Shown: one piece after another, positions 22,640 to 34,139 of the stretch
Layout: every line of letters begins with the position of its first letter
How positions within the stretch are numbered: the first letter of the stretch is position 1
NCBI GenBank assembly: GCA_034231615.1
Contig: CM067298.1
Location: forward strand, 50,759,832 to 50,823,831
Origin: Meghimatium bilineatum
Taxonomy: Eukaryota > Mollusca > Gastropoda > Stylommatophora > Philomycidae
Length of the DNA: 64,000 nucleotides
Reading direction: 5' to 3'
Notes under the pieces: generated by a model
Databases searched by the model: none
The model's input: only the letters and a program-made list of their open reading frames with translations
What the model was told of the DNA's origin: nothing
Program-made: the position numbers and the translations under genes

Positions 22640-22925
22640 GACATACATTAACCATTTTGTCACATTATACGCTCTTATATACACTGATTTGTCACATTGT
22701 ATATTCTAACATACATTATACACTCTGACGGGTACCTTCTATGTGATATTTTGTGCATTCGAAAGACATTGTACACTCTGACAGGTAACTTCTATTTCAT
22801 ACATTGTGTATTCCGAAAGACATTGTGCACTCCTACATGTACCTTCTATTTGACGCATTGTATAATCTGACAGACATTGTACACTCTGACACTATTTTGT
22901 ACACTATTTTCTAATTGTCACAATG
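22640..22925. repeat. Degenerate repeat of CATTGTACACTCTGACA
   Basis: CATTGTACACTCTGACAGGT, ACCTTCTATTTGACACATTG and TATATTCTGACAGA-like modules alternate several times with loose spacing of roughly 35 and 70 bases. Confidence 0.78.
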
Positions 22926-22929
22926 TTTA

Positions 22930-23400
22930 TTCTGTCAGACATTAGCTATCGAACGTAACCGAAATGGTGGGGGTTTGGTAATGATGTGGGGAGGCATTAG
23001 TTTACTCTTCTTAACTCCCCTCTATCATATGATAGGGAATCTGAATAGTAACCACTTTCCGTTCCATGATTTCTCATGCCTTCACTGCAAGTTATCGGGT
23101 ACAATTCAATATTATATTGCACGACCTCACCATTCTTGTGCAGTAAATGATCACTGCAATATGCGGATGTCAGTAGAATTGTTTGTCCTGTAAAGAGTCC
23201 GGATATGAATCCTATAGAACATCATTGGACAAATTAAGCAACATCAGACATCTCCTGCAAGTCTACATGAATTGCTTCTGCTACTTCAAAATCAGTGGTA
23301 GGCAGTGTCCCAATGTTTCATTACCAAGCCCATCATTTCCATGGCACAGTCTTAAACCTTCTTTTAATTTCTACATGCTTGTGTTGAAGTCGTAAATTTG
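22930..23400 (+). mobile_element. Tc1-like transposase pseudogene, 3' half
   Basis: GGGLVMMWGGIS matches the GG-x-x-M-V-W-G-x-I block of Tc1 transposases. ARPH is the residue of the QDNARPH block, whose catalytic aspartate is gone (the residues before it read QYYI). KSPDMNPIEHHW retains the third-acid block, including NPIEH, after a frame change. A run similar to the Tc1 C-terminus follows to about 23400. No N-terminal helix-turn-helix region or terminal inverted repeats are visible, so it is dead and truncated. Confidence 0.92.
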
Positions 23401-23850
23401 TATCTCATGTTAATAGATTGAATATGTTAGTCCATGTCGCGGATTGTTTGAATATCTTATTCCATTTCGTCCATTTTAAAATATATCTACAATGACTTCT
23501 GCAATTATAACCTTAATGAAACTATATACAAGTTACTCTTGAATCATATGTATTTATTTATTTTATATTCAATTAATGCATGGAGTTTTCGTTATACAGA
23601 GTATGTTATGTGACATACTTTACGTCGGTTGGATGATAGTGTGGTTAGCAGGTCCATCTCAGAAAATCAGCTAGGCTGAACTTGTTAGTGATTCGAAAAC
23701 CGATTGTACACACTTGCACTTACGATACAGTTGATGTATTAGCTGTGCCCAAAATCCAAAAATAGTTGAATATGAATGAATTACTGGTCATGCTGAAATT
23801 CTAAGTGAGTGCCGTGCTCTTTTGTAACGATGTCATTATTGCTTAGTACA
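23401..23850. other. No recognised feature
   Basis: AT-rich spacer. Confidence 0.45.
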
Positions 23851-23852
23851 AT

Positions 23853-24145
23853 GATGTTATTTTTGTTTGGTACATTGTTATTATTGTTTGTACATTATTA
23901 TTATTGTTTGGTACATTGTTATTATTATTTGTACATTATTATTATTGTTTGGTACATTGTTATTATTGTGTGTATATTATTATTATTGTTTGGTACATTA
24001 TTATTATTGTTTGGTACATTGTTATTATTGTTTGTATATTATTATTATTGTTTGTACATTATTATTATTGTTTGGTACATTGTTATTATTGTTTGTACAT
24101 TATTATTATTGTTTGGTACATTATTATTATTGTTTGGTTCATTGT
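23853..24145. repeat. About 19-21-bp ATT-rich tandem repeat
   Basis: GGTACATTATTATTATTGTTT-type units with variants GTACATTGTTATTATTG and GTATATTATTATTATTG, about 14 copies. It opens three overlapping Leu/Tyr/Ile-rich plus frames (127, 113 and 83 codons) that mimic membrane proteins but come from the repeat. Confidence 0.96.
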
Positions 24146-24171
24146 TATTGGCTAATAGAATCACCTCAATA

Positions 24172-24335
24172 CAGTGCAGTATTTACCTATAAGCTAAACA
24201 AGCTATAGCTTAGGGTCCCCACTTTCTTTGGAGCCACCACATTGTTTTAAATTTCACTATCTATATATTCTTAATCGTTAAAGGGCCTCGTATCTCAAAT
24301 AGCTTATGACCCTATCAAGAATAAATGCGGCCCTG
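24172..24335. mobile_element. hAT-type MITE, 164 bp, with 8-bp duplication
   Basis: The left end CAGTGCAGTATTTACC and the reverse complement of the right end, CAGGGCCGCATTTATT, are matching imperfect terminal inverted repeats of the hAT CAGxGC type. Both run on to an AAGCTAT...AGGGxCCC-like segment. CCTCAATA (24164-24171) and CCTCAACA (24336-24343) flank the element, an 8-bp target-site duplication with one mismatch and the length expected for hAT. It has no coding capacity, so it needed a transposase supplied from elsewhere. Confidence 0.88.
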
Positions 24336-24344
24336 CCTCAACAT

Positions 24345-24778
24345 CATTACAGTCAAACCTATAGGCATGTAATATTACTGAAAATATTTAAAAATCACGA
24401 GGACGTCACGTTGTTTTTTATTTTTTGCCAAGCTAAACATTGCCTGCATCAGCATGACAGCGGTGATGCCAAATATGACAGCAGTGATGCCATGCATAAT
24501 TGCTCATTCAAGTACTCCAACATCCGCTTATTGCTGGGGCTCGACAGAGGAGCAAAGATGACTTGTGAAATTTCGTAAGAGACGATTACGCCAATCATGG
24601 GAAAGGAAGGGGGGGGGCAGTTACTTGCTCTATATCCCAGTTACTGTCACAACAGCAGTAGCTATGATGAAGTCGGGTGTGTCGGACCGAAAGAACGCAG
24701 ATACGACAACTGCTATGTACGAATTGTACACCGCAATTTACTCTTTGGATAATCTGCAAGAGTGTATGCGCTCATCAT
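24345..24778. other. No recognised feature
   Basis: Includes a short CAGCAGTGATGCC duplication (24459-24500) and a G run near 24610. Nothing else. Confidence 0.4.
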
Positions 24779-24779
24779 C

Positions 24780-24905
24780 ATCATTAAGTGCCGTCTCCGC
24801 AACGAAGGTTGGCTGCAACGTATCTCCAACATCTCCTGTCTCTTGTCTTGGTGGTGCACTCTGCTAGACTGTAACCTGTCCATCGTGTGATGTTACTCTC
24901 CCACT
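24780..24905 (-). mobile_element. LINE C-terminal end (CGDG family)
   Basis: The minus strand reads SNITRWTGYSLAECTTKTRD followed by RRCWRYVAANLRCGDGT and a stop, a typical LINE terminus (W-TG-x-S-L, x-D-R-x-x-W, CGDGT). It ends in an ATGATGATGATG tail on its strand. The copy at 28790-29195 shares the AAT-x-x-CGDG ending. Confidence 0.87.
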
Positions 24906-24909
24906 TGTA

Positions 24910-25595
24910 TGCGCTATTATAGCACCATAAATTCTGCATGGCTATTATTTTATGGCAGCCTTCACCGTATCGCAGGAGATAACAGTAACAATTGTCACTT
25001 TTGTGTTTTCCAGCGTGTGTGTTTCTACTATAGACGTTTATGTTTTCCAGGAAACTACATTTAAATATAAAGTTCACATACATTAACTTTTTTAAAAAAG
25101 GTTCATATTTCGAATTGTTGATTCATGCAATATCGTAATTTCAAGATTATCCTGTCAGAATAACTAGTCTTTATGAGATTATCCTGTCAGAATAAAGAAT
25201 GGATTCTACGCGACTAAGTCTAGTATCATATTTCAAGTGGTTGACCGTATCACCATTTAAAGAGGCGATTGACATTGGGAAAACCGTCTGCGATCGATTA
25301 ATAATTGAACAGCTATAATGATAAGAAATGATTTATTATTAATTAATAGCCATCGGTACGATAAGCATCTGTATCCGTGTGTCTTTTTGATACGGCGTCT
25401 GAAATCCAAAAGTATTAAAGCGATGCTGACACAAGGAAGATATGTCTAATTAAGTTGTACTATATGGGATGTATTTCATCTAGGTTATCACTAATTACGT
25501 GTATTACCTTTAATCTATTATTTAGTATCTTTAATAGTATCTTTATGACTAGAATTATTATGTCAACAATGCTACCAGTGCCAAACCTGTACAAT
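24910..25595. other. No recognised feature
   Basis: A direct duplication of GATTATCCTGTCAGAATAA occurs at 25146 and 25179. Otherwise unique-looking. Confidence 0.45.
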
Positions 25596-25599
25596 GACA

Positions 25600-25958
25600 G
25601 ACAGCTCATATGAAGAATAGTGACAGCAAAAATGACATGTCTATGAAGAAGGCCCAGAGTGTCATTAAGAGATATAATTATAAACGATAACATCAGACAG
25701 ATAATTTAAAAAATGCCAGTATTGGAACAAATCAAAAGGCAACACATTGAGTGGTTTTCATACGCTTCTAGATTACCAACATACAGCATGCCACAGATGG
25801 CAATGACATATAGACATGACGGTTATAAAGGCAGAGGCTGGTCATGTAAGAGATGGATCAACGAAGCCACAGGAACACGTTTACAAACAGCACACAAAAA
25901 GGCCAAAGAACTCTTCTACCCCAGACGCCGCAAGGCAAACAATGGTCACAGTGTATAG
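25600..25958 (+). mobile_element. LINE 3' end (second family in GATA-tailed pair)
   Basis: Plus strand: SLRDIIINDNIRQII, a stop, then MPVLEQIKRQHIEWFSYASR, TYSMPQMAMTYRHDGYKGRG, KRWINEATGTRLQTAHKKA, ending KANNGHSV and a stop at 25958. It corresponds to the helical region after RT and the basic tail of a non-LTR ORF. It ends in TATAGATAGACA. The sister copy at 17545-17775 ends in a long GATA repeat. Confidence 0.9.
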
Positions 25959-25959
25959 A

Positions 25960-26330
25960 TAGACATAACTTTAATCTAACGTTCTCAGCTACGTGCAAAT
26001 GAGTGTTCCGTTTGTGTTCCATAAAGATCTATATTTTTATTTAGCGCAACCAAAAGGTCAGGATACTATCTTTTTTAATAAATGTTGCAAATATTGCAAT
26101 AGTTCAAACATAAGTCATAATATTAGAGATATTATAGATGCGGAAGTAGGAACTACACTGTACAGATACGGATCTAGATGCAATTGTCTGTGCATGTTCA
26201 TACACATACATCGTATATTTATTTTTCAACGTCAGGCGGCTTTCAATGTATTTACTATTTTTCTACTCATTTGGAACTCAATTTCTTACACATTTCCATT
26301 CTTTTCAAAGGCTCAATGGAGTTGATGAGT
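25960..26330. other. No recognised feature
   Basis: Two overlapping plus frames (110 and 73 codons) show no recognisable domain. Confidence 0.4.
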
Positions 26331-26334
26331 AAAT

Positions 26335-26460
26335 TCACTATTTGGTGTTACAGCAAATTTACTCTTTCAACGAAGCGGAACGCCGCCAGCCGAATGTAGC
26401 ACTCATAATACCAACTCAGCAGCTTCAAGCGATAATGCCAAGAGAACTTCGAAACAAATC
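26335..26460 (-). mobile_element. SINE-like family B, copy 1
   Basis: Shares TTTCAACGAAGCGGAACGCC, then GCAGCTTCAAGCGATAAT and AGAACTTCGAAA, with 56990-57145, where the minus-strand head has a good A box. The head is lost or decayed here. Confidence 0.7.
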
Positions 26461-26549
26461 TACTTTATGAACAATAAGTCGAGAGTGGAAATGAGCACAA
26501 AGTGAATGAATTTACCAATACATATTCTTGGAAAATTTGGCTCTTTTAT

Positions 26550-26755
26550 CTATCTGGTTCTTTGATGTCATAGTACATTGCGCTTCTGTGAAGGTGAAGA
26601 TACCGAGTTCGATACCCGCTTTAGGCAATTGTGCATACTGAACGCTCAGAAAGCAATGACAAACTACTTAAGGTAAATACTGTCAAGAAAATCGCTACAG
26701 CCAAAAACATCTGGGTTCATGGCTGCATCATGTATAGGATATGCCACCAAATTTT
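26550..26755 (+). mobile_element. tRNA-related SINE family A, copy 1
   Basis: Contains GATACCGAGTTCGATACCCG, a B box, followed by GGCAATTGTGCAT, CTCAGAAAGCAATGACAA, GTCAAGAAAATCGCTACAG and TATAGGATATGCCACCAA. The same order occurs at 56503-56716. The A-box half is diverged. Confidence 0.88.
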
Positions 26756-28235
26756 GTAATCTATCTAAACCGTATATACTACGTTCTTATTTCCAGTCTA
26801 ACTATGTGTCGTCTGTTTGTGCCTGACCTGGATCTGAGCAGACATTTTCTACTTGTATCCCTTATCACAGGCCTTTTGTCATTAGTCAACACTCTTCATC
26901 CTGAATTTGGTTTGACCAGTGCAGACATCGTCCAAGCAATAACCACTGTTCCCCCTAAAGACAGACTAATCCATTATTCATAGAATTCCCCCTCCACAAA
27001 TCTTCCCTTCCTGTCTCACACTGGCAGTGGTGGACAACGTTCATGTGTCCCTGAACAAACACAATTTCTCGCCAGTCTAGTCAATCTGGTCTCTCGAAAT
27101 TGTAGTATTATATATTACTGACGTGGCTTTTCTAAGTTGTGTCTTTCTGGAATGTTAAGTTTTAGAATTCTGTTCAGAAGTTGTATTTGTAAAAAAATGA
27201 AGACTCTAGCCAGAAATATGATTTTTTATTAGATCTTAGATGTAACTTTTATTATCTTCCTATTAATGCTTCAAAATATGTCTTAATCTCTCACATCATT
27301 TATATTTATTTCGTAAGGAAAGGAATCTAGTTATGTCTAGGCACGCCCTGTCTAGTCACATACACTTGTACTATTAGTTATTTCTGAGAGTTCAAGGATT
27401 AAAGTCTAATTTTGGCTAAGTACGATCAATCAATCGTAGACATTAGTGTGGTATGGTTTAGCCAAGCCCTTCTTCAGAATATCTCCTGTACGCTGATCTC
27501 ATACAGTGTTATTTATATAGACTGGTCCGACCTTCCCTCGTTCTTTTTATTTGTTGGCGACACAGTATGCACACAGTGGCCAATCATCTGCCAGCTAAGA
27601 AAAGTGACAATCTTTGAGATCAGCTTGCATAAAATATTCTATAGAAGGGAGTAATTTAGTTCAGCTTTGCAAATCGAAATTAACTGAATCTTAGTAAATG
27701 AATAGGCACTCAACCTCTCCTGCATATTACAAAGAGTATTAATGCTAGTTGCTCCCGTTGCTTTATGATTGCATACAATTCACCTTCTCAAGAACCCTGT
27801 TCTGCTAGCACCGGAAATAGATCGTAATTCCTACTATATTCACAATATCGTATTTTATTTTAGAAGTATGTCCTCATTTAGAAAATATTCAGGTCGGATT
27901 AGTATATGTTATTCTTGTCCATAATTATTTCTCTTGGGTTTTGTGCCTTAAAATCCAACATACTCGCTTACGTCATTGTTATGAACTCCTGCGTACACAG
28001 TTCAATAAATCCACACAGGCCTACGTTTCTCTTGATTAGGAAAACAAATTGTAATCCACAAATGCATGTCACAGCCATACGTTTTTATTTTCTCGAAGTA
28101 GTCTGTCATTACTATAGTACTCCTATTCTGTTGTGATAGAAATTCAGTTTAGTTCCTTCTTAACCGTCTCCTTCCTCATTCTCATATTGGAGATTCTTGA
28201 TTCTTATTGATTCTTCTTGATTCTTAATTAGAAAG
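26756..28235. other. No recognised feature
   Basis: AT-rich. Several 76-80-codon frames with no domain. TTGATTCTTATTGATTCTTC simple repeat at 28195-28230. Confidence 0.5.
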
Positions 28236-28240
28236 TGGCT

Positions 28241-28648
28241 TCACAGCACACGGGGCATTCCCATAAGTGCTCCACCCTCCGCTCCAGCAGCTATCCCAGT
28301 GTATGTAGACGCAAAGTCCAGATCAGGTGTTGAATGAGTGATCTTCGGGACTTTCCAAAAAAGTTTACTCTTCCTTCCCTCACCTCTAGATACTCTAATT
28401 TCGAACATTCTCTGTATGTTTACGTTCTCAGCCTCATTGACATCATCTGCATCTTGAAATGAATTTATTACTGCCTTCATTAAGTCTGCTTTATCTCTTC
28501 TCAGAAATGTGCCGTCTATCGCCGTATTGCCTGCCAATAAGCGGCTCTCTCGTTTCCTCTGACCCCAGCATGACCAGGGCAGTAAATTATTGGAGATTGT
28601 TGCCATGTAGTCGATATTCTGTTCAAAGACAATTTCACACAAGTACAC
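28241..28648 (-). CDS. Unrecognised 135-codon open frame
   Basis: This is among the longest open frames in the window not explained by a tandem repeat, and its composition is more protein-like (balanced charge, few low-complexity runs) than its neighbours. It begins MYLCEIVFEQN and includes TAIDGTFLRRDKADLMKAV and a Gly/Ala-rich end TGIAAGAEGGALMGMPRVL. I do not recognise a domain, signal peptide or membrane segment. The start is simply the first ATG; nothing upstream supports it. It may be an exon of an unseen gene, a fragment of a transposon or gag-like ORF, or chance. Confidence 0.25.
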   Translation of the reverse strand: MYLCEIVFEQNIDYMATISNNLLPWSCWGQRKRESRLLAGNTAIDGTFLRRDKADLMKAVINSFQDADDVNEAENVNIQRMFEIRVSRGEGRKSKLFWKVPKITHSTPDLDFASTYTGIAAGAEGGALMGMPRVL

Positions 28649-28789
28649 TGGATATTAGGCGATGTGTCCACTAACAGATGTGGACATATACGATCAAACG
28701 TTTATAGATGAGATCGTTATGACAAAATTATAGCAACATCATGAGAACAATGCAAGCGGCGTAACCACTTCATCAGGAAGATAACCAAT

Positions 28790-29195
28790 GTTTCTGATCT
28801 ACATTTATGAGTGGCTCAGAAACATGCAGAGTGAACAAACAGCTAGAAAACAGACAAAATTGACGCTTTGGAGACGTGGATGTATAGAAGAATATAACGT
28901 CGTGACGAGAAAATAAAACAAATAAAGATTTTCAGACAACACTGCGTATTCAAAAAAAAAATATTAAAGACATAAAAAAAAATTGGAATACATTGAACGT
29001 AAATAAGATTAGAATCCATGTTAAAGAATTTAGTTAATGGTTACGTTGAGGGGAGGTGAGAATTTAGTAACCATAGATACAATTGCAAGGTAAACATCAC
29101 AAAATAGACTAGATATAGACTATCAGAGTGTATTGCCAAGGCAAGGAACAGAGTATGTTAGCAGCTACTTCTCAATGCGGAGACGGCATACTGTT
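28790..29195 (+). mobile_element. LINE 3' part (CGDG family)
   Basis: Plus strand: WRVNKQLENKIDALETWMYR, DEKIKQIKIFRQ, and after frameshifts RLSECIAKARNRV and AATSQCGDG. These match the ETW...YRRI block after RT and the CGDG terminus also seen at 24780-24905. Several stops and a poly-A insertion near 28951 show decay. Confidence 0.82.
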
Positions 29196-29199
29196 AAAT

Positions 29200-31535
29200 T
29201 ATACCTCACATTAAATATTTATCATTGAAAACAATCTATCTCTTGAATGTCGTATTTTAACCGAGTTTTACCCAATCAGTCGTGATAATCTATCCGACAT
29301 TTGCAGAAACGCTGACCACACTTGAAAATTGGCATTACTGTTATCTGTTCATGGATAAAGCTTGCTAGGATGGGAATTGTCTTGGCTAACACTTTAATCG
29401 TGCAGACAACGTGTATATATCAAATCATTGACAACTGATGAAACTCTCATGGCGTACTGATTTGTTGGAACACAAAAAACCAGATGAAGTTGACATATTC
29501 AAGTACACATTATTAGGGCAATTCATATTTTCGAATATCCTTATTCTGTGTGATGTCACTTTAAAGGTTGTTATCCTTTTTTTTCTACTGTTTAGGTATC
29601 TCGATTCAACGAAAGATACATTGCTGTAGCAATGTATTTCTTAGCAAACGTATCAGTAATATGCCATCATTTATAGTATTTGCCGATTCCTTAGACCAAT
29701 ATGAGGAACACTTCCCCCACCTTCGAAGCTGCTGTCATTCACACGGTGCCCCGCCTTCTCTAGCAGCAGTTGGTTTGCTTAGTTATTAGCTTATACAGCT
29801 AATTTAGCGAATTCGTTTTCCGATGTTGGTGCTGCCGTACACAAGTATTCGCATTGCGACATTTTTTACCTACGTAGGAGTGTAGAAGCCATTTACATCC
29901 TGGCCTAAGGGCTATACATAAATTAATGCAAATGTGTTTAAACAATATTTTACCTCTCACTCTCCGTGTCAACAACTCTCATATATTTCATGAACTCCCC
30001 TCCCCCCGTATAAATCATAATTATATCAAACATGTTAACCCCAACCCCGTATACAAGAAGAGGAGATTAAACATAACACGATTTATCTATTTACCTCACA
30101 ACAACAACATTCAAATTGCAAAAGTAAAACTCGAAAAATTAATTACATGTGATGTCCAAATGAAGCACACGTTATACTTGAATTATATATGTAGATAAAT
30201 AATAACAACGTTGCAGCCATAACTAAACATCTTACAATACACATATGCATTAATCTGAGTGTTAATTCTCAGACAAAAGGATATATGTTTAAAGATGCAA
30301 CCATCTTTAATAGAAACGTCAAATGTTCCTGCTGCCTTCTTTAAAAACAAAGATCAGACAAGAACACATTACTATCGTCTAACCATTGAACACCTAAAAC
30401 ATATATGTCGTATGGTACCCATAATGATTGGCATATTAATTTTTGGCTCAAAGGTAGATGGTAATTGATTATGCTCCAGATCGCACTTTTTATGTTCAAA
30501 ACGCTTCTTTAACATGACGACTTTTAAAGCACATATAAGTCATTGAATATGCAAAATTGGTTAAATGGCAACATAGCGCTCTCTTCTGTAATAACTAAGA
30601 GACACTTCATTCATGAAAGCAGTAAAAGAAAGATAAAATCGATGTGGTAATCATTTTCCCCTAGAATTAACTTCACTGTTAGCCGTAAATCAGTTTCCTT
30701 TCAACGTTGAAATTTCTCCTGATGCTAGTTGAGTACAGACAGAGCTTTCATTTGAAACCATATTCCTTATACTATTTTTTATCGGAATTTGTCTCTGTGA
30801 TAACTACTTTATTAGTTTAACTTATTTGCGAGCAGCAGGTCAATTAAGTTCAATTCCAACTATTGCTTAACAAACTAATGGATGACTAACTTAACGACAC
30901 TTCTCAATGACTGGTAGGATTGTTTATGTCGACTAGCATACCATTTGTATTTATTAGTTACACTTCCTTTTCTTTACACGAAATAGTTTCAGGCGTGAAT
31001 TAAATACAACAGTCATGTAGTAATACGTTTAGCTGTGAGTAGGTTGCTTTTAACTTCTATATCCTTTCTGACAAAGGCACATGTCCTCCTCAGTTGAGTA
31101 ACCGAGGTGACACTCAATTGTAATAGCATTGCTGGGTCCATTACAGGAAGCAGTGTCCACATTTTTTTAACGAAACAAACCATATATTATTTAACGAAAC
31201 CAACTTTCAATAGAGACGCATAAACCGCCGAATCCATCGATCTGCGTGTAACGCACTGAGAGTTCCCTACCCTATTGATAACCCTGGGAGTGGAAGGGGA
31301 AAACCCTAATTTCGTTGCGCGCAGGTCGATTCATAGGCAGCAGATGTTGCGTCTTTTTAATATCCGAGACACGGAATCTGTATGAAATTACGCATAATAT
31401 TAAAAAAAGGTAAGAATGTGACCATTGAGTCTCGTAATGAACCGATTGTTGTCTAAAAGTCATATTTGTGCATCAGTGGTTTATTGATTCGTGTTTACTT
31501 CGCGGAAAAGTAAAGTGTTTACTTCTGTAGCAGCA
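29200..31535. other. Long stretch with no recognised feature
   Basis: About 2.3 kb of AT-rich sequence without tandem arrays. Short frames (up to 90 codons) have no recognisable domain. If the window holds cryptic regulatory DNA, this quiet block is one place for it, but I see no positive sign. Confidence 0.5.
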
Positions 31536-31539
31536 TCCC

Positions 31540-31960
31540 TGGATCATCAGGCCCTTCCAGGAGGAAAGCATATACGTATGGGCCAATTAGTTCATCATTC
31601 TTCCATTAGATCCGTTGACCCACCTGAAGTCATAGCATACCTAGCAATCTCCGTCACCTAGACGTCTTTCACAAAAGGATAAAGGCACAGCGTCCACTCA
31701 TCTTCATCTATCCATCATTCATTGGGACCATTTAACAGAAGGAAAAAAAAAGTAAGACATTGAGGCAAGACAAGCAGTGACAATGATTTTTCATAGATGA
31801 CAGCTGGCCAACCCAACCTCCAACTTTCTTGTTTATGCACACTACGAATTTTTTGTAAAGAAGACAATCGTCCTATTCTTTACACCCTGAACTAGAAGCC
31901 ATGATCCAGCTGCCACGCAGGCGTATACGATACATGGATTACAATTGATATTTGGTTAAC
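31540..31960 (+). repeat. Dispersed repeat family D, copy 1
   Basis: Aligns in the same orientation with 41985-42420: GGGCCAATTAGTTCATCATT versus GGGCTAACTATTTCATTATT, a shared GACAATGATTTTTCA-like stretch, and CTGAACTAGAAGCCATG versus CATGAACTAGAAGTCCAG. Divergence is high. Non-coding; class unknown. Confidence 0.65.
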
Positions 31961-31964
31961 AACT

Positions 31965-32245
31965 GGGGAGAATTGCGTGTGAATCTGCAACCTTGAGCAT
32001 ACTACAGAAACATCACGCCAATAGAGATATGGCTAACCCAGCCTGTTACACCGGTAATTATAGGAGACGAAAATTAAAACATATTGGATGTGGGTAGTTC
32101 CTACACGCTGAGAGATATATTGTAGAAAAGATTCGATCACTTATAGACCGATGTGCAGTGAGTATGATCTGTCGACTAACGACTAATTAAGTGATTAGAA
32201 TATTTTCTGAAGAAGGGGCATACCTATTGCTAATAAAAATATTCG
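31965..32245. other. No recognised feature
   Basis: Short unique-looking spacer. Confidence 0.4.
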
Positions 32246-32249
32246 TTCT

Positions 32250-32620
32250 GTGTTACGTGCATGTTTTTCTGCTGTATTACATGCATGTTTTATTTGCTAA
32301 TGCATGGTTTCCTTCTGTGTCGCATACATGTTTTAAAGGCTAATGCATGTTTTTGCTTTGTTACATGCATGTTTTATTTGTTAATGCATGGTTTCCTTCT
32401 GTGTCGCATACATGTTTCCCTGGCTAATGCATGTTTTTGCTTTGTTCCATGCATGCTTTCGTGGTTAACGTATGTTTTCCTAGTGTGTTACATGCATGCT
32501 TTCCTGGTTAACGTATGTTTTCCTAGTGTGCTACATGCATGCTTTCCTGGCTAATGCATGTTCTCCTGTATTGTTACATACATGTTTTCCTGGCCAATGC
32601 ATGTTCTTTTTCATGCCGTG
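32250..32620. repeat. Minisatellite of about 43-bp modules
   Basis: ACATGCATGCTTTCCTGGTT AACGTATGTTTTCCTAGTGTG and relatives repeat about eight times; neighbouring modules alternate to give a longer period near 84 bp at the left. ATGCAT palindromes recur in each module. Plus frames (97, 69 and 93 codons) are repeat-derived. Confidence 0.93.
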
Positions 32621-32624
32621 TTAT

Positions 32625-32920
32625 ATGCATGTTTTCCTTCTGTGTTACAGACACATATTTTTCATGCATTATACAGAACATAATAAAATCAATGTATATA
32701 TATGAGAAACAAAATCGATGTTCTTGTAGGTCAGCAAGATCATTTCCTTTCAAGGGCCAAATGTTGCATAGTTGTGTAGTTTTGGGGCGTGATCAGGCAT
32801 GCTTTTATTTCCATGGTTAGCCTGCAGGAGACAATTGAGGATGGCATACAAAGAGAACAAAAGAAAGTACCGGCTGTTATTAATAAATACCGGAGAGTAC
32901 ATTTCTCCATACTAAAGACG
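32625..32920. other. No recognised feature
   Basis: Spacer between arrays. Confidence 0.35.
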
Positions 32921-32929
32921 GATGTTGGA

Positions 32930-33415
32930 ACAGAGAAACATGGGGGTGCATATGAGAGCAGAGAGACGCGGGGTGGATATGAGAGCAGAGAGACGCGGGG
33001 TGGATATGAGAGCAGAGAGACGCGGGGTGGATATGAGAGCAGAGAGACGTGGGGTAGATATGAGAGCAGAGAGACGTGGGGTGGATATGAGAGCAGAGAG
33101 ACGCGGGGTGGATATCAGAGCAGAGAAACATGGGGGTGCATATGAGAGCAGAGAAACGTGGGGTGCATATGAGAGCAGAGAGGCGCGTGGTGGATATGAG
33201 AGCAGAGAGACGTGGGGTGGATATGAGAGCAGAGAGACGTGGGGTGGATATGAGATCATATAGACATGGTGTGGATATGATAGCAGAGAGACACGGGGTG
33301 GATATAATAGAAGAGAGACGTGGGGGTGGATGTGAGAGCAGAAACATGTGGTTGATACGATAGCAGAAATATGGGGTGAAATGATAGCAGAGACATGGGG
33401 TGGATATGAGAACAG
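32930..33415. repeat. 27-bp minisatellite, about 18 units
   Basis: Units of GAGAGCAGAGAGACGCGGGG plus TGGATAT, with GACGTGG and AACATGG variants. The 27-bp length leaves two plus and two minus frames open (77-155 codons), giving nine-residue repeats such as RAERRGVDM. Array-derived, not supported as a protein. Confidence 0.97.
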
Positions 33416-33424
33416 TGTTACATG

Positions 33425-34135
33425 GGGAGAATATTTGTATTTGTGTTATAGAAATGACGCCTCTAAGTTCCTTAATGTTTAAGGGGTCGATGATAATATT
33501 CCTACGAAATTTTCATATATTTGTTTATTCGTTTCTCACACAATAGGAATTCACATATGCACGTATCTCCAGCTATCCCGTTGTCCTGGTCGTCATCATC
33601 AACTGCAGCACTAATAATTATAATACTCAAACCTATTATCAATCCTTAATCCTGTTCAAAGCCATACTCTTCTCCTAATATATTTCCATCTAGACATGGT
33701 TGTAAATGTACATGCGATGAACACATTCCATATCATCGCCTTTCTAGTGTATAATTTATTTGTTCCGCTGAACTTGATGAAGTTAACCATCATCATCATC
33801 ATGTGGCTAGCATTTCATTGGACTTCATTATATTTCATTCTACCTAAAGTAAATGTGTTCATTATTTCACAACTGATGTCTTGTGGTAAATACAGAATTA
33901 AACCTTTTCTGTTTCGCGTCCAAAGGTATATATTAGAAATATGTGATCAGTATCACACTGAATGCCATAAGTTATCTCATAAAATTTGCAATCTACTACG
34001 TTACCAAATCGTTGTTATGGTTTTCAAAATGTTTCTGCAGTTGAACTGGAAATTAAACACGAACAATCCTAAACGAAACATGCAGGGGACACAGTTGTGG
34101 GACTGTTCATAACTTACAGCAAGATGTGTTATGAA
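33425..34135. other. No recognised feature
   Basis: Contains a 138-codon plus frame at 33696-34112, hydrophobic at its start, without a domain I recognise. Confidence 0.4.
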
Positions 34136-34139
34136 AATT

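Noticed and set aside
23809..24208. Three hydrophobic frames resembling multi-pass membrane proteins
   Set aside because: Translation of an ATT-rich 19-21-bp repeat in three frames.
32880..33363. Long frames with RAERRGVDM or ESRETRGGY repeats
   Set aside because: Array of 27-bp units. Both strands are open, which argues against selection for one protein.
33696..34112. 138-codon plus-strand frame as a gene
   Set aside because: AT-rich, hydrophobic low-complexity start, no family recognised, no upstream or splice support.
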